Origin: an uncultured Bacilli bacterium
GTDB taxonomy: Bacteria > Bacillota_I > Bacilli_A > RF39 > UBA660
Direction: 5' to 3'
Length of the DNA: 64,000 nt
Assembly: GCA_947628235.1 (NCBI GenBank)
Contig: CANQZC010000002.1
Location: forward strand, 119,301 to 183,300
Shown here: in pieces, positions 44,873 to 53,668 of the stretch
Numbering within the stretch: position 1 is the stretch's first letter
Layout of the letters: every line of letters starts with the position of its first letter
Notes under the pieces: generated by a model
The model's database searches: none
Told to the model about the DNA's origin: nothing
The model's input: the letters and a program-made list of their open reading frames with translations, nothing else
Position numbers and translations under genes: made by a program

Positions 44873-47800
44873 ATGAAAAAAGTATTTCACACATTCCTAT
44901 TAATGATAATAATATTTTTAGTAGGAACAATCACCGTAAATGCTGGTTATTGGCAAGATTATTTTGAAGGGCAGGAATTAGTGCCTACTGCCTATTGTGG
45001 TAGTTCTGCAAGTGGTTCTTTTGGACTTGTAGAATGGAAAGATTTAAAACAAGAATACATCATTGAAACGGGAGGTGGCTGTGGTTATAGTACCTATCAA
45101 TTTATCCCTGATTGGAAAACAGATAACCTAATTTTTCAGGATGTAGAAAATGTCAAAGTAACTAGCAGCAATTCTTCTGTTGTTACGGCTAAAGTAAAGC
45201 CATACGATTTTCATTTAGAAAAAGAAAATTATGAACATTATATCGATTGGTATAATAAGTTGACAGAAGAAGAATGGGAAAATATCAATCATGATGGATA
45301 TTATGAAACGAAACCTACTTGGTGGGAATTTAGTGATTATGAAACAGAACCTAAAACTTGGTGGGAAGCTTATGGTCTTTCTTCTGAACCAAAGAATGCT
45401 GTTGAAATCGTTTCTTATGGTCATGATTTAGGAACTGCTAAACTTACCGTAAGTGCGGATAATAAGGAAGATATTACTATTGAATGGTTGGTTCAAGCGT
45501 ATGATTTTGGAACTACTTATAGTAGTTTTGATACCCCTAAAAATCGTGTTGAAGGACTCGTTGAAATTTTAAACAATTTAGAGAAATATAAAGAAGTAAT
45601 TCCTCAGCGTACGAGTTGGTCAGAATCTTCTGGTAAACAATATAATTTTGAATATTATATGAGTGCTTATGATGAGGATATAGAAGACTTAAGTACATTA
45701 ATAAATACTTTAAAAGGAAAAGATATTACCATTCATTTTTATATTGAAAGTGCTAACAAAGATAATTATTATAGTTTAAATAGTATGGGAATGATAGATT
45801 TCTTCCTTAATGGGCAAGAAATTGAAAATACAGCTAATCAGGGACTTACTTACTATCATGAAATTTCTTTTAAAGATTCTATCAAGAAAAAACAAATTGA
45901 TGCTTTAGTAACAGCGAATGATAAAATCTATATTGATTTTAAATATCAAGGAAAGTTACCAACAAAAGTTCCTTTCACAATATTCCTTGAAGATGCCTAT
46001 AGAGGATATTATTTTAACGAAAATAATTATTGTGAAGAAGGAACTGAAACAGAAAAATCTTCTTGCCTTCAAAAAGTAAATCAACAGGCAAAAGAAAAAG
46101 CTAATAAGGAATATACTTTATTAGCATACAATCCAACGACGAGAAAAATGGAAGTTATACAAGAACATTTAAAAGCAACTAGCAAAGATGAATGGAGTTA
46201 TGCAGAATTAACAATTACTCTTGATTCTCTTGCTTATTATGTATTAGTACCAACAGAAGAATATACCCTAAATAATGATGTGGATGTAATGGATAATTAT
46301 CTCATTCATTACGAACTTAATGGTGGAAGTAACAATGCTTCTAACCCAAGCACTTATGAAGAAAATAACAAAGAAATTGTATTAAAAAATCCAACACGAA
46401 CAGGATATACTTTCCAAGGTTGGTATTCAGATAGTAAATATACAAAGAAAGTAACTTCTATTAAAGCTAATAGCAAAGGTGATATCACCCTTTATGCGAA
46501 ATGGTCTATCAATACTTATACCATTAAGTATAATGCGAATGGCGGAACTGGTAAGATGTCTAATACCAATGTAAAATATGGTAGTAGCGTTACTTTCACT
46601 AATAAATTTACAAGAACAGGATATACTTTCACAGGATGGAATACCAAGGCAGATGGAACAGGTATTTCTTATACGAATAAACAAGTAATTGATCGTTGGC
46701 TAACCACTAAAACCATTACTTTATATGCACAGTGGAAGAAAAATACTTATACGATTACTTATCAAGTAGGTAGTGGAACAAATAGTAAGAGTAATCCCGC
46801 TACTTATACAGTAACAACAAGTACCATTACTTTAAAGAGCCCAACAGCGAAAGGATATACTTTTAAAGGATGGTATAGTGATTCTAAATATAAGACAAAA
46901 GTAACTACGATTAAGAAAGGTTCTACAGGAAATAAGACCCTATATGCGAAGTGGTCAGCAAATACTTATACCGTAAAATATAATGCGAATGGTGGAACTG
47001 GCAAGATGTCTAATACTAGTGTGAAGTATAATAAGACAGCTACATTAACTGCCAATAAATTTACAAGAAAAGGATATACTTTTACAGGATGGAATACTAA
47101 GGCAGACGGAACCGGAACTTCTTATACAAATAAACAAAGTATTAAGAATTTAACATCTAAGAATAAAGGAACAGTAACTTTATATGCACAGTGGAAAAAG
47201 AATACTTACACCATTAAATATAATTTAAATGGTGGAAATGCAGTATCTAATCCAACTACTTATACAGTAACTACTAAGACCATTACTTTAAAAAGTCCTA
47301 AAAGAACAGGATATACTTTCCAAGGTTGGTATAGTGATTCTAAATATAAGACAAAAGTCACTTCTATTAAGAAGGGTTCTACAGGAAATAAGACTTTATA
47401 TGCAAAATGGTCAGCTAATACTTATACTGTAAAATATAATGCGAATGGTGGAACTGGTAGGATGTCTAATACTAGTGTGAAGTATAATAAGACAGCTACA
47501 TTAACGGCTAATAAATTTAAGAGAACTGGCTATACATTTATAGGATGGAATACGAAGAAAGATGGAACCGGTACTACTTATACAAATAAACAAAGTATTA
47601 AAAACTTAACTACTAAGAATAAAGCAACCATTACTTTATATGCACAGTGGAAAAAGAATACTTATACGATTACTTACAAAGTAGGTAGTGGAATTAATAG
47701 TAGTAGTAATCCAGCTACTTATACAGTAACAACTAGTACAATCACATTAAAGAATCCAACTGCTCCAGGATATACATTTAAGGGATGGTATAGTGATTCT

Positions 47801-48457
47801 AAATATAAAACAAAAGTAACTACGATTAAGAAAGGTTCTACAGGAAATAAGACACTTTATGCGAAATGGGCTGCCAATAGTTATACTATAAAGTATAATG
47901 CGAATGGTGGAACTGGTAAGATGTCTAATGTAGCAGCCAAATACAATAAATCTGTAACATTAACGGCTAATAAATTTAAAAGAACAAATTATACATTTAC
48001 AGGATGGAATACCAAAGCAGATGGAACTGGAACTTCTTATACAAATCAACAAGTAGTAAAAGGATTAACAACAAAGAATAATGGAACCGTTACCTTATAT
48101 GCCCAATGGGAATTAACGAAAACATTACAAGCAAAAGCAGTAGAAGCCTTTGCGAAGGCTATTCATGATGCTGTTGCTAGAATTATGTATGATGTAAATT
48201 ACGGTGGGGGAGATGTGGCGATTAGTGTAGAGACCTTTACCGTATCTGCACAGGATGCAGCTGGAACTGGTTATATCACAACAACACCTGAATATTCAGG
48301 ACCTACAGTACGGTGCACAAGTATTGAATATAATGACGGTTTCTTAAAACTAACCGGATGTAGTGTAGGAGGAAGTCAAACTATATTTAGATATAATGAT
48401 GATCCAAATGCCCAAGACACTACTAATGGTCTTGCTGTAGAAGAAACAGCAGAATAA
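44873..48457 (+). CDS. Secreted surface protein with eight InlB-type (Listeria-Bacteroides) repeats
   Basis: 1,194 residues. Signal peptide (about 1-24, FHTFLLMIIIFLVGTITVNA), a unique N-terminal domain (about 25-475) rich in Trp and Tyr with a few Cys, then eight repeats of about 70-80 residues, each ending LYA(K/Q)W. They alternate two subtypes: GYTFxGWYSDSKY...LYAKW and GYTFxGWNTKADGTG...LYAQW. The C-terminus (about 1080-1194) is helical then beta-rich (VRCTSIEYNDGFLKLTGC) with no sortase motif or membrane anchor, so the protein is secreted or held non-covalently. InlB-type repeats occur in adhesins and invasins. Confidence 0.85.
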   Translation: MKKVFHTFLLMIIIFLVGTITVNAGYWQDYFEGQELVPTAYCGSSASGSFGLVEWKDLKQEYIIETGGGCGYSTYQFIPDWKTDNLIFQDVENVKVTSSNSSVVTAKVKPYDFHLEKENYEHYIDWYNKLTEEEWENINHDGYYETKPTWWEFSDYETEPKTWWEAYGLSSEPKNAVEIVSYGHDLGTAKLTVSADNKEDITIEWLVQAYDFGTTYSSFDTPKNRVEGLVEILNNLEKYKEVIPQRTSWSESSGKQYNFEYYMSAYDEDIEDLSTLINTLKGKDITIHFYIESANKDNYYSLNSMGMIDFFLNGQEIENTANQGLTYYHEISFKDSIKKKQIDALVTANDKIYIDFKYQGKLPTKVPFTIFLEDAYRGYYFNENNYCEEGTETEKSSCLQKVNQQAKEKANKEYTLLAYNPTTRKMEVIQEHLKATSKDEWSYAELTITLDSLAYYVLVPTEEYTLNNDVDVMDNYLIHYELNGGSNNASNPSTYEENNKEIVLKNPTRTGYTFQGWYSDSKYTKKVTSIKANSKGDITLYAKWSINTYTIKYNANGGTGKMSNTNVKYGSSVTFTNKFTRTGYTFTGWNTKADGTGISYTNKQVIDRWLTTKTITLYAQWKKNTYTITYQVGSGTNSKSNPATYTVTTSTITLKSPTAKGYTFKGWYSDSKYKTKVTTIKKGSTGNKTLYAKWSANTYTVKYNANGGTGKMSNTSVKYNKTATLTANKFTRKGYTFTGWNTKADGTGTSYTNKQSIKNLTSKNKGTVTLYAQWKKNTYTIKYNLNGGNAVSNPTTYTVTTKTITLKSPKRTGYTFQGWYSDSKYKTKVTSIKKGSTGNKTLYAKWSANTYTVKYNANGGTGRMSNTSVKYNKTATLTANKFKRTGYTFIGWNTKKDGTGTTYTNKQSIKNLTTKNKATITLYAQWKKNTYTITYKVGSGINSSSNPATYTVTTSTITLKNPTAPGYTFKGWYSDSKYKTKVTTIKKGSTGNKTLYAKWAANSYTIKYNANGGTGKMSNVAAKYNKSVTLTANKFKRTNYTFTGWNTKADGTGTSYTNQQVVKGLTTKNNGTVTLYAQWELTKTLQAKAVEAFAKAIHDAVARIMYDVNYGGGDVAISVETFTVSAQDAAGTGYITTTPEYSGPTVRCTSIEYNDGFLKLTGCSVGGSQTIFRYNDDPNAQDTTNGLAVEETAE
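46300..48112 (+). repeat. Eight InlB-type repeats in an alternating A-B pattern
   Basis: Four A-B pairs with strong nucleotide identity between like copies, for example around 46930, 47390 and 47840 (AAGAAAGGTTCTACAGGAAA). This suggests growth by dimer duplication. Confidence 0.85.
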
Positions 48458-48459
48458 AA

Positions 48460-48488
48460 AAAGTTCAATATTGAACTTTTTTTCTTTT
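48460..48488. terminator. Bidirectional terminator between the InlB-repeat gene and the facing gene
   Basis: 9-bp perfect stem AAAGTTCAA / TTGAACTTT, 2-nt gap, A-rich left and T-rich right flanks. Confidence 0.8.
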
Positions 48489-48490
48489 TT

Positions 48491-49059
48491 CTAAGAGAGA
48501 GGGAAAGTTGGGTTAGAACTATCTACAATATCGCTACCTATTTCTTTCGCATAGGTTTCTATTTGTTTTAAAAATTCTTGATATTCCGAGAGAGAAAGAT
48601 AAGTAAAAGAAGATAATTTATAAAAACAGTCGACACTTTTTAATTGATAAGGAATGCCAATAGCTATTACTTGATTTAGGGGAATGCTATCTCTTACTTG
48701 TCTTTCATCAATTAAGTCACTGAAGCATTTATCTTGATTTTCTCTTCGCATTTTGATAAGTTCAAAACGATTCATGGTAGAAGCATCTTTTACAAAATGG
48801 GGGTCTCTACGGAAACTTCCGAGGAGATAACAAAACAAAAATGATTGAAGATATATCTTTGAAAGGCATTGTTTGGATAGTTTTGATAGATGTCTTCTCC
48901 TAAGTATTCACAGACACTAATGTAGTTACTTTCATTAAATCCTTTATTATTTTGATAATTTTGTTGAGCGGCAGATTTTATTTCTTGATCTTTTAGAATT
49001 TGTAAAAATTTTTTTGGAACGAGTCCATTAACTACGCCATGATAATATATACTTATCAC
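48491..49059 (-). pseudogene. Unknown gene split by a frameshift at a run of five G/C
   Basis: The two frames (49059 down to 48790, and 48838 down to 48491) join into one product of about 189 residues if one C is added to the CCCCC tract (plus strand 48799-48803): VSVETP then HFVKDASTMNRFELIKMRRE. The N-terminal IYYHGVVNGLVPKKFLQILK with later NYISVCEYLG faintly recalls ADP-ribosyltransferase-type folds, but no catalytic residue is secure. GTG start with only a weak ribosome site. Broken gene, phase-variable tract or sequence error. Family unknown. Confidence 0.6.
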
Positions 49060-49169
49060 CTGTTTCCATAGTATTATAGTTTTTTTGAAATCTCAAACTA
49101 CTCTTGAAAAAAGAACAAATTTCTAATTCTGACAATGAGAATTCGTTTACTAGAAGAAAGAATAAATGG

Positions 49170-49175
49170 TATAAT
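49170..49175 (+). promoter_or_regulatory. -10 element of the deoxyribosyltransferase-like gene
   Basis: TATAAT (in AATGGTATAATGC) 55 bases before the chosen start; a weak TTTACT lies upstream. Confidence 0.5.
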
Positions 49176-49230
49176 GCTAGTGAGAGGTCAAAGACAGGGA
49201 AGAAAGATAAAGAAAAAGGAGAGATACCAT

Positions 49231-49746
49231 ATGATAATTAATTATTCAGATCAGGAAGTAATCAAAAATCAAAAATCAATTTTTCTTGCTGGTCCAACTC
49301 CTAGAGGAGAAGGAGTAGATTCTTGGCGAACTATGGCTTGTGAAAAATTACAAGAATTCGGCTTTGAAGGAGTCGTTTATGTACCGGAATATTCTACTTG
49401 GAAACCTAAAGCAGACTATGTTGATCAGGCTATGTGGGAAAGAGAAGCCTTAATTTCATCCACTGTTATTTTGTTTTGGATTCCTAGAAGTTTACCGGAT
49501 ATGCCGGCTTTTACAACGAATGTCGAGTTTGGATATTGGTTACATACTGGTAAGGTATTATATGGTCGTCCTGATTCTGCTTCTAAAATTAAATATTTAG
49601 ATTGGTTATATGAAGAAGATTATGGTAAAAAGCCTATTTCTAATTTAGAAGAATTGTTGAAAGAATCTATTATGATGGCAAATCAAATCTATGATGGGAA
49701 AAGTCAGGAAATATTACCTGTTGAAAAGAGAAAAATTCTAAAGTGA
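49231..49746 (+). CDS. Nucleoside 2-deoxyribosyltransferase-like protein
   Basis: 171 residues from the ATG at 49231 (MIINYSDQEVIKNQKSIFLA), with AAAAGGAGAG upstream; the longer frame starts inside the promoter. Rossmann-like start SIFLAGPTPRGEGVDSWR, then YVPEYSTWKP, a Glu in AMWEREAL and TNVEFGYWLHTGKVLYG, the pattern of the deoxyribosyltransferase-like family. These proteins work on nucleosides or modified nucleotides. Its stop overlaps the frame of the UDG-like gene, so the two form an operon that may process unusual bases (inference). Confidence 0.8.
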   Translation: MIINYSDQEVIKNQKSIFLAGPTPRGEGVDSWRTMACEKLQEFGFEGVVYVPEYSTWKPKADYVDQAMWEREALISSTVILFWIPRSLPDMPAFTTNVEFGYWLHTGKVLYGRPDSASKIKYLDWLYEEDYGKKPISNLEELLKESIMMANQIYDGKSQEILPVEKRKILK

Positions 49747-49760
49747 AAAGGAGAAGGGGA

Positions 49761-50423
49761 GTGAATTTCTTGCAAATAGCAGATTTAAGAAAAGAATACG
49801 ATAAAATGCAACTAAAATATGGTGCTAAGGAATTAGATTCTATCTATAATGGAGGTTGTGAGAATCATCCTGATATTTGCTTTGTATTCATGAATCCTAC
49901 TGGTAAAAATATTGCTAGCGAAAAGACATGGAAAGGTAGGAAATCTCCTTGGTTAGGAACCAAAAATATATGGAAGTTATTTTATAAAGTTCATTTGTTA
50001 GGGAAAGATATCTTTGATGAAATTCAAAGGCGAAAACCTAAAGAATGGGACTATGAATTTTGTGATTTCGTTTATGATGAGGTAGCGCGTCATAAAATAT
50101 TTATCACTAATTTAGGAAAATGTACGCAGTTAGATGCTAGACCTTTATCAGATGAGGTATTAAAGCAATATCTTCATTTATTATGGAAAGAAATCGATAT
50201 GATTCAACCTAAAGTCATTATTACTTTAGGAAATCAAGTTAGTTCAATTGTTTTGAATCAGAAAATTTCCGTGTCTGAAAATCGCAAAGTATGTCATCAA
50301 ATAAAAATAAAAGGGAATTTATATAAGGTATATCCCGTCTATTATCCTGTTGGTAATGGGATATTTAATATGGATAAATCCATAGAAGATATTGATTGGA
50401 TTATTGAAAATGAAATAAAATGA
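49761..50423 (+). CDS. Uracil-DNA-glycosylase-superfamily protein
   Basis: 220 residues from GTG 49761, preferred because AAGGAG lies 7 bases upstream; a GTG at 49743 is possible. UDG-fold signs are CFVFMNPTGKNI (motif 1 like), ITNLGKCTQLDARPL, VIITLGNQVSSIVL and YPVYYPVGNG (His-loop-like region, with no clear His). No iron-sulfur Cys cluster is evident. Such proteins excise or bind damaged bases. Paired with the deoxyribosyltransferase-like gene and near a broken dinD, it adds to a DNA-metabolism cluster. Confidence 0.7.
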   Translation: MNFLQIADLRKEYDKMQLKYGAKELDSIYNGGCENHPDICFVFMNPTGKNIASEKTWKGRKSPWLGTKNIWKLFYKVHLLGKDIFDEIQRRKPKEWDYEFCDFVYDEVARHKIFITNLGKCTQLDARPLSDEVLKQYLHLLWKEIDMIQPKVIITLGNQVSSIVLNQKISVSENRKVCHQIKIKGNLYKVYPVYYPVGNGIFNMDKSIEDIDWIIENEIK

Positions 50424-50477
50424 TGGATGATGTCTTATAGAAACTTCTTTAGAAAGTCAAAAAATGGATAAGAAATG

Positions 50478-50502
50478 ATAGTAGCAAAAATTACTATTTT
50501 TT
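50478..50502 (+). terminator. Terminator of the UDG-like operon
   Basis: Stem ATAGTA / TACTAT with an 8-nt loop, then six Ts. Confidence 0.6.
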
Positions 50503-50524
50503 GGCTAAAAATTCATGAAAGAAA

Positions 50525-51371
50525 ATGAATTATATGGTAAATAAATCAAAAAACAAGATAGTAAATAAAGTTTTAAATGATAAATATACCGGCGATACTT
50601 TTGAAAACATAAAACATTTAGATGATTATGGAAATGAATATTGGTATGCGAGTGAGTTACAAAAAGCATTAGATTATAAAGATTGGAGAAATTTTGAAAA
50701 AGTAATAGATAAAGCAATCATATCAGCAAAAAATAGTATTTCAAATAGGGAAGATTGGGTTGTTAAAGTTAACAAGTCAATAAAAACTGGTAAAGGAAAA
50801 GAAGAATTTATTAAAGATTATAAATTGTCTAGATATATATGTTTATAGTGCAAAATGCTGATCCAAGTAAAGAAGTTGTTGCTCTAGGACAAACATACTT
50901 TGCTATTCAAACAAGAAAACAGGAAATTACAGAGCAAGAATATGAAACTTTATCAGATGATGAAAAAAGATTTTATCAAAGAAAATTAACTAGGCAAGGT
51001 AATTATACACTTCAAAAAGTCGCTTCCTCTGCTGGTGTTAAAAATATGGCAGAATTTCATAATGCAGGTTTAATGGTGAAACAGCTGATGATATTTTTAA
51101 AAGAAAGAAATTACGCTATAGAGAAGATATACTTGATAATATGAATGAAGATGAATTAGTAGCTAATCTATTTAGAACAAATCAAACGAAACAAAGATTA
51201 ATTAAAGATAATGTACAAGGTGAGAATCATGCCAAAGCTGTTCACTATGAAGTCGGCAAAAAGGTTCGAAAAACTATTCAAGATATTGGAGGAATGATGC
51301 CTGAAGAAATGCCAACGCCCAAGAAAAGATTAGAAAATAAGGAACAAGAAAAACTTGAAGAAGTTAAATAA
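50525..51371 (+). pseudogene. dinD: dinD, DNA-damage-inducible protein D, broken by two frameshifts
   Basis: Three successive frames reassemble DinD: TFENIKHLDDYGNEYWYASE, LQKALDYKDWRNFEKVIDKA and IKDYKLSRYIC (first frame, to 50848); IVQNADPSKEVVALGQTYFA and AEFHNAG (second, to about 51075); then GETADDIFKRKKLRYREDIL and LVANLFRTNQTKQRLIKDNV (third, to 51371). The breaks near 50838 and 51070 look like small deletions relative to intact family members (loss of about YL, and of a short YKGLYN-like piece). DinD is a RecA-modulating SOS protein in E. coli. No SOS box is visible here. Non-functional as it stands. Confidence 0.85.
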
Positions 51372-51414
51372 TTTGTGAAAGCACTACCACAAGCCTTTAT
51401 AAATAATAGGAGTT

Positions 51415-51436
51415 TGTAAAAAGTTTTTACATTTTT
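51415..51436 (+). terminator. Terminator between dinD and the BRO gene
   Basis: 7-bp stem TGTAAAA / TTTTACA, 3-nt loop, five Ts. Confidence 0.65.
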
Positions 51437-51467
51437 GATATTTTTTTAAAGAAAGGAGTTGAATTTA

Positions 51468-52337
51468 ATGAATAATAAATTAGAAACAATTTCAAATCTT
51501 TTTGATGGTAAAGAAATAAGAAGTATTTGGGATAGTGAAAAAGAAGAATATTACTTTAGTGTTATTGATGTTATAAGCGCATTAACTGATAGCAGTGATG
51601 CTAGAAAATATTGGTCTGTACTAAAGTTAAGATTGAAAAAAGAAGGATCTGAGTTGACTACATTTTGTAGTCAACTGAAGTTAAGAGCAAAAGATGGAAA
51701 ATTTTACAACACGGATGTATTAGATACTAAGGGAATTTTAAGGCTAATTGAATCAGTCCCATCAAATAAAGCAGAACCATTTAAACTATGGCTAGCAAAT
51801 TTAGGAAGTGAAAGAATTGATGAGGTGTTTGATCCTGAAATTGCAGTTAATAGAGCAGTAGAATATTATCGAAAAAAAGGATATAATGATGAATGGATAA
51901 AGGCAAGGTTAAATGGAATTGTAGATCGATTTAAACTTACCGATGTATGGAAAGAAGGGGGAATTACTAAACCATTAGAATATGCTCTTTTAACTAACGA
52001 AATATATAAAGGTTGGTCAAATATGACTGCTTCTGAATATAAAAAATTCAAAGGACTTCGAAAAGAATCTTTGAGAGATAATATGACTGACATTGAAGTT
52101 GCTCTAACAAATATTGGTGAAATAGCAACAAGGGATATTGCAAGAGAAGAACATCCAAAAGGATTAAAAGAAAATCTAAATGTAGCAAAGCGTGGTGGAG
52201 GAGTTGCCAAAGGAGCAAAGGATTTATACGAAAAAGAAACTAAAAAATCAGCTATATCTAAAAGCAACAGTTTAAATTATAAATATATAGATAATGAAAA
52301 ATTAATTGAAGAAAAAGTAGGTGGTAGAGATGAATAA
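51468..52337 (+). CDS. BRO-family N-terminal domain protein (phage-type antirepressor-like)
   Basis: 289 residues from the ATG at 51468 (MNNKLETISNLFDGKEIRSI), with AAAGGAG 9 bases upstream. The N-terminal BRO domain (about 1-115: YYFSVIDVISALTDSSDARK, YWSVLKLRLKKEG, DVLDTKGILRLIESVP) is typical of phage and mobile-element antirepressors and DNA-damage proteins. The C-terminal part is helical, with ARLNGIVDRFKLTDVWKEGG. It follows the dinD pseudogene; both carry DinD/BRO-like features and may have arrived together. The stop overlaps the start of rbgA by 8 bases. Confidence 0.85.
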   Translation: MNNKLETISNLFDGKEIRSIWDSEKEEYYFSVIDVISALTDSSDARKYWSVLKLRLKKEGSELTTFCSQLKLRAKDGKFYNTDVLDTKGILRLIESVPSNKAEPFKLWLANLGSERIDEVFDPEIAVNRAVEYYRKKGYNDEWIKARLNGIVDRFKLTDVWKEGGITKPLEYALLTNEIYKGWSNMTASEYKKFKGLRKESLRDNMTDIEVALTNIGEIATRDIAREEHPKGLKENLNVAKRGGGVAKGAKDLYEKETKKSAISKSNSLNYKYIDNEKLIEEKVGGRDE

Positions 52338-53208
52338 CGAAAATAAAACAAACATCAACTGGTATCCAGGTCATATGGCCAAAACAAAAAGACAAATTAC
52401 AGAAAATATCAATCTAATTGATGTTGTCTATGAAGTAGTAGATGCTAGAATGCCGTATTCCTCTAAGGTAAGGGATATTGATAATTATATTCAAGGGAAA
52501 CCTAGAATTATTGTAATGACGAAAATGGATCTATGTGATAAAAAAGAAACGACTAAATTTATTACTTATTATGAAGAAAAGGGGTATCGTGTTTTTCCTG
52601 TAGATTTAGAGAAAAAGAAGAATTTAAATGACTTAGTAGATTTAACTTTAAAATATATGGAAGCAGAAATGCAAAAACGATTAGAGAAGGGAATGAATAA
52701 AAGAAAGATTCGTGTTTTAGTCGTAGGAGCACCCAATGTTGGAAAGAGTACTTTGATTAATCGGTTAGTAGGAAAAAAAGTAGTTGGTGTTGGAAATAAG
52801 CCAGGCGTTACGAAAGAATTAAATTGGATTCGTATTAATGATTCTTTAGAACTTTTAGATAGTCCGGGTATCTTATGGCCAAAGTTAGAAGAAAAAGAAG
52901 TCGCTTTTAATCTTGCCGCTTTAACTTCTATCAAAGAAGAAATCTTACCGATTGATGAGGTTGTGTATTATATTTTAAGTACCCTAAAAAAATATTATCC
53001 CGAGAAATTAGAAAAACGCTATGGAATTACGGATATGACAATAGACACCTATGAAGAAGCCCTAGAAAAAATTGGTCAGAAAAGAGGCTGTATTGTTCGT
53101 GGCGGATGTGTTGATTATGATAAAGTTTATGCCATTGTCATGAATGATATGAAATCTGGGAATATTCCAGAAATCACTTTTGACAGGATAGAAAACACCA
53201 TTTTTTAA
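52330..53208 (+). CDS. rbgA: Ribosome biogenesis GTPase RbgA
   Basis: 292 residues from the ATG at 52330. Circularly permuted GTPase: INWYPGHMAKTKRQI at the start, G4 MTKMDLCD before G1 GAPNVGKSTL and G3 LDSPG, as in YlqF. It acts late in 50S maturation, recruiting uL16. The start overlaps the BRO gene by 8 bases although the products are unrelated. This overlap suggests the BRO/dinD block was inserted just upstream. The order rbgA near rplS/lepB known elsewhere is not kept. Confidence 0.95.
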   Translation: MNNENKTNINWYPGHMAKTKRQITENINLIDVVYEVVDARMPYSSKVRDIDNYIQGKPRIIVMTKMDLCDKKETTKFITYYEEKGYRVFPVDLEKKKNLNDLVDLTLKYMEAEMQKRLEKGMNKRKIRVLVVGAPNVGKSTLINRLVGKKVVGVGNKPGVTKELNWIRINDSLELLDSPGILWPKLEEKEVAFNLAALTSIKEEILPIDEVVYYILSTLKKYYPEKLEKRYGITDMTIDTYEEALEKIGQKRGCIVRGGCVDYDKVYAIVMNDMKSGNIPEITFDRIENTIF

Positions 53209-53214
53209 ATTTGG

Positions 53215-53243
53215 AGAAAACAAAAAATTTTGTTTTCTTTTTT
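53215..53243 (+). terminator. Terminator of rbgA
   Basis: 10-bp stem AGAAAACAAA / TTTGTTTTCT, 4-nt loop, then Ts. Confidence 0.75.
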
Positions 53244-53255
53244 GATGTGAAATGT

Positions 53256-53261
53256 TATAAT
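53256..53261 (+). promoter_or_regulatory. -10 element of the mrnC-rlmB-sigH operon
   Basis: TATAAT with an extended TGT before it; no convincing -35 at 16-18 bases. Confidence 0.5.
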
Positions 53262-53281
53262 TGAAGGGAAGTTGGTGAGGT

Positions 53282-53659
53282 ATGGAAAATAAGTTTCGAA
53301 ATGTGTTAGCGCTCGCTTATGTAGGAGATGGGGTTTACGAACTTTATGTGCGTAGATATTTATTTTCTAGAGGAATAGAGAAAGTCAATGATTTGCAAAA
53401 AGAAGCGGTTCGGTATGTGAGTGCGAAAGGACAAGCTGCTTATTTGAAAAATTTATTAGATTTCCATCTTTTAACGGAAGAAGAAAAGGAAATTTTATCT
53501 CGTGCTAGAAATCATAAAAGCCATGCCAGTCCTAAAAATACAGATATTGTGACTTATAAACAAGCTACCTCTTTAGAGGCAGTAATCGGTTATTTATATT
53601 TGGAAGGAAAAATAGATCGTGTCGATGAGATTATGAATTTTATTTTAAGAGAACGATAG
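53282..53659 (+). CDS. mrnC: Mini-ribonuclease 3
   Basis: 125 residues. RNase III catalytic domain only: LALAYVGDGVYELYVRRYLF, ARNHKSHASPKNTDIVTYKQ, ATSLEAVIGYLYLEGKIDRV, with the acidic metal residues in YVGDGVYE and LEAVIGY. No double-stranded RNA-binding domain. Mini-III matures 23S rRNA ends in Bacillus with protein L3. Position before rlmB and sigH is the conserved Bacillus order; cysS is absent upstream. Confidence 0.95.
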   Translation: MENKFRNVLALAYVGDGVYELYVRRYLFSRGIEKVNDLQKEAVRYVSAKGQAAYLKNLLDFHLLTEEEKEILSRARNHKSHASPKNTDIVTYKQATSLEAVIGYLYLEGKIDRVDEIMNFILRER

Positions 53660-53668
53660 GAGGTACCT

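Noticed and set aside
46300..48112. CRISPR array
   Set aside because: The repeats are protein-coding modules of over 200 bases, in frame throughout, with no unique spacers.
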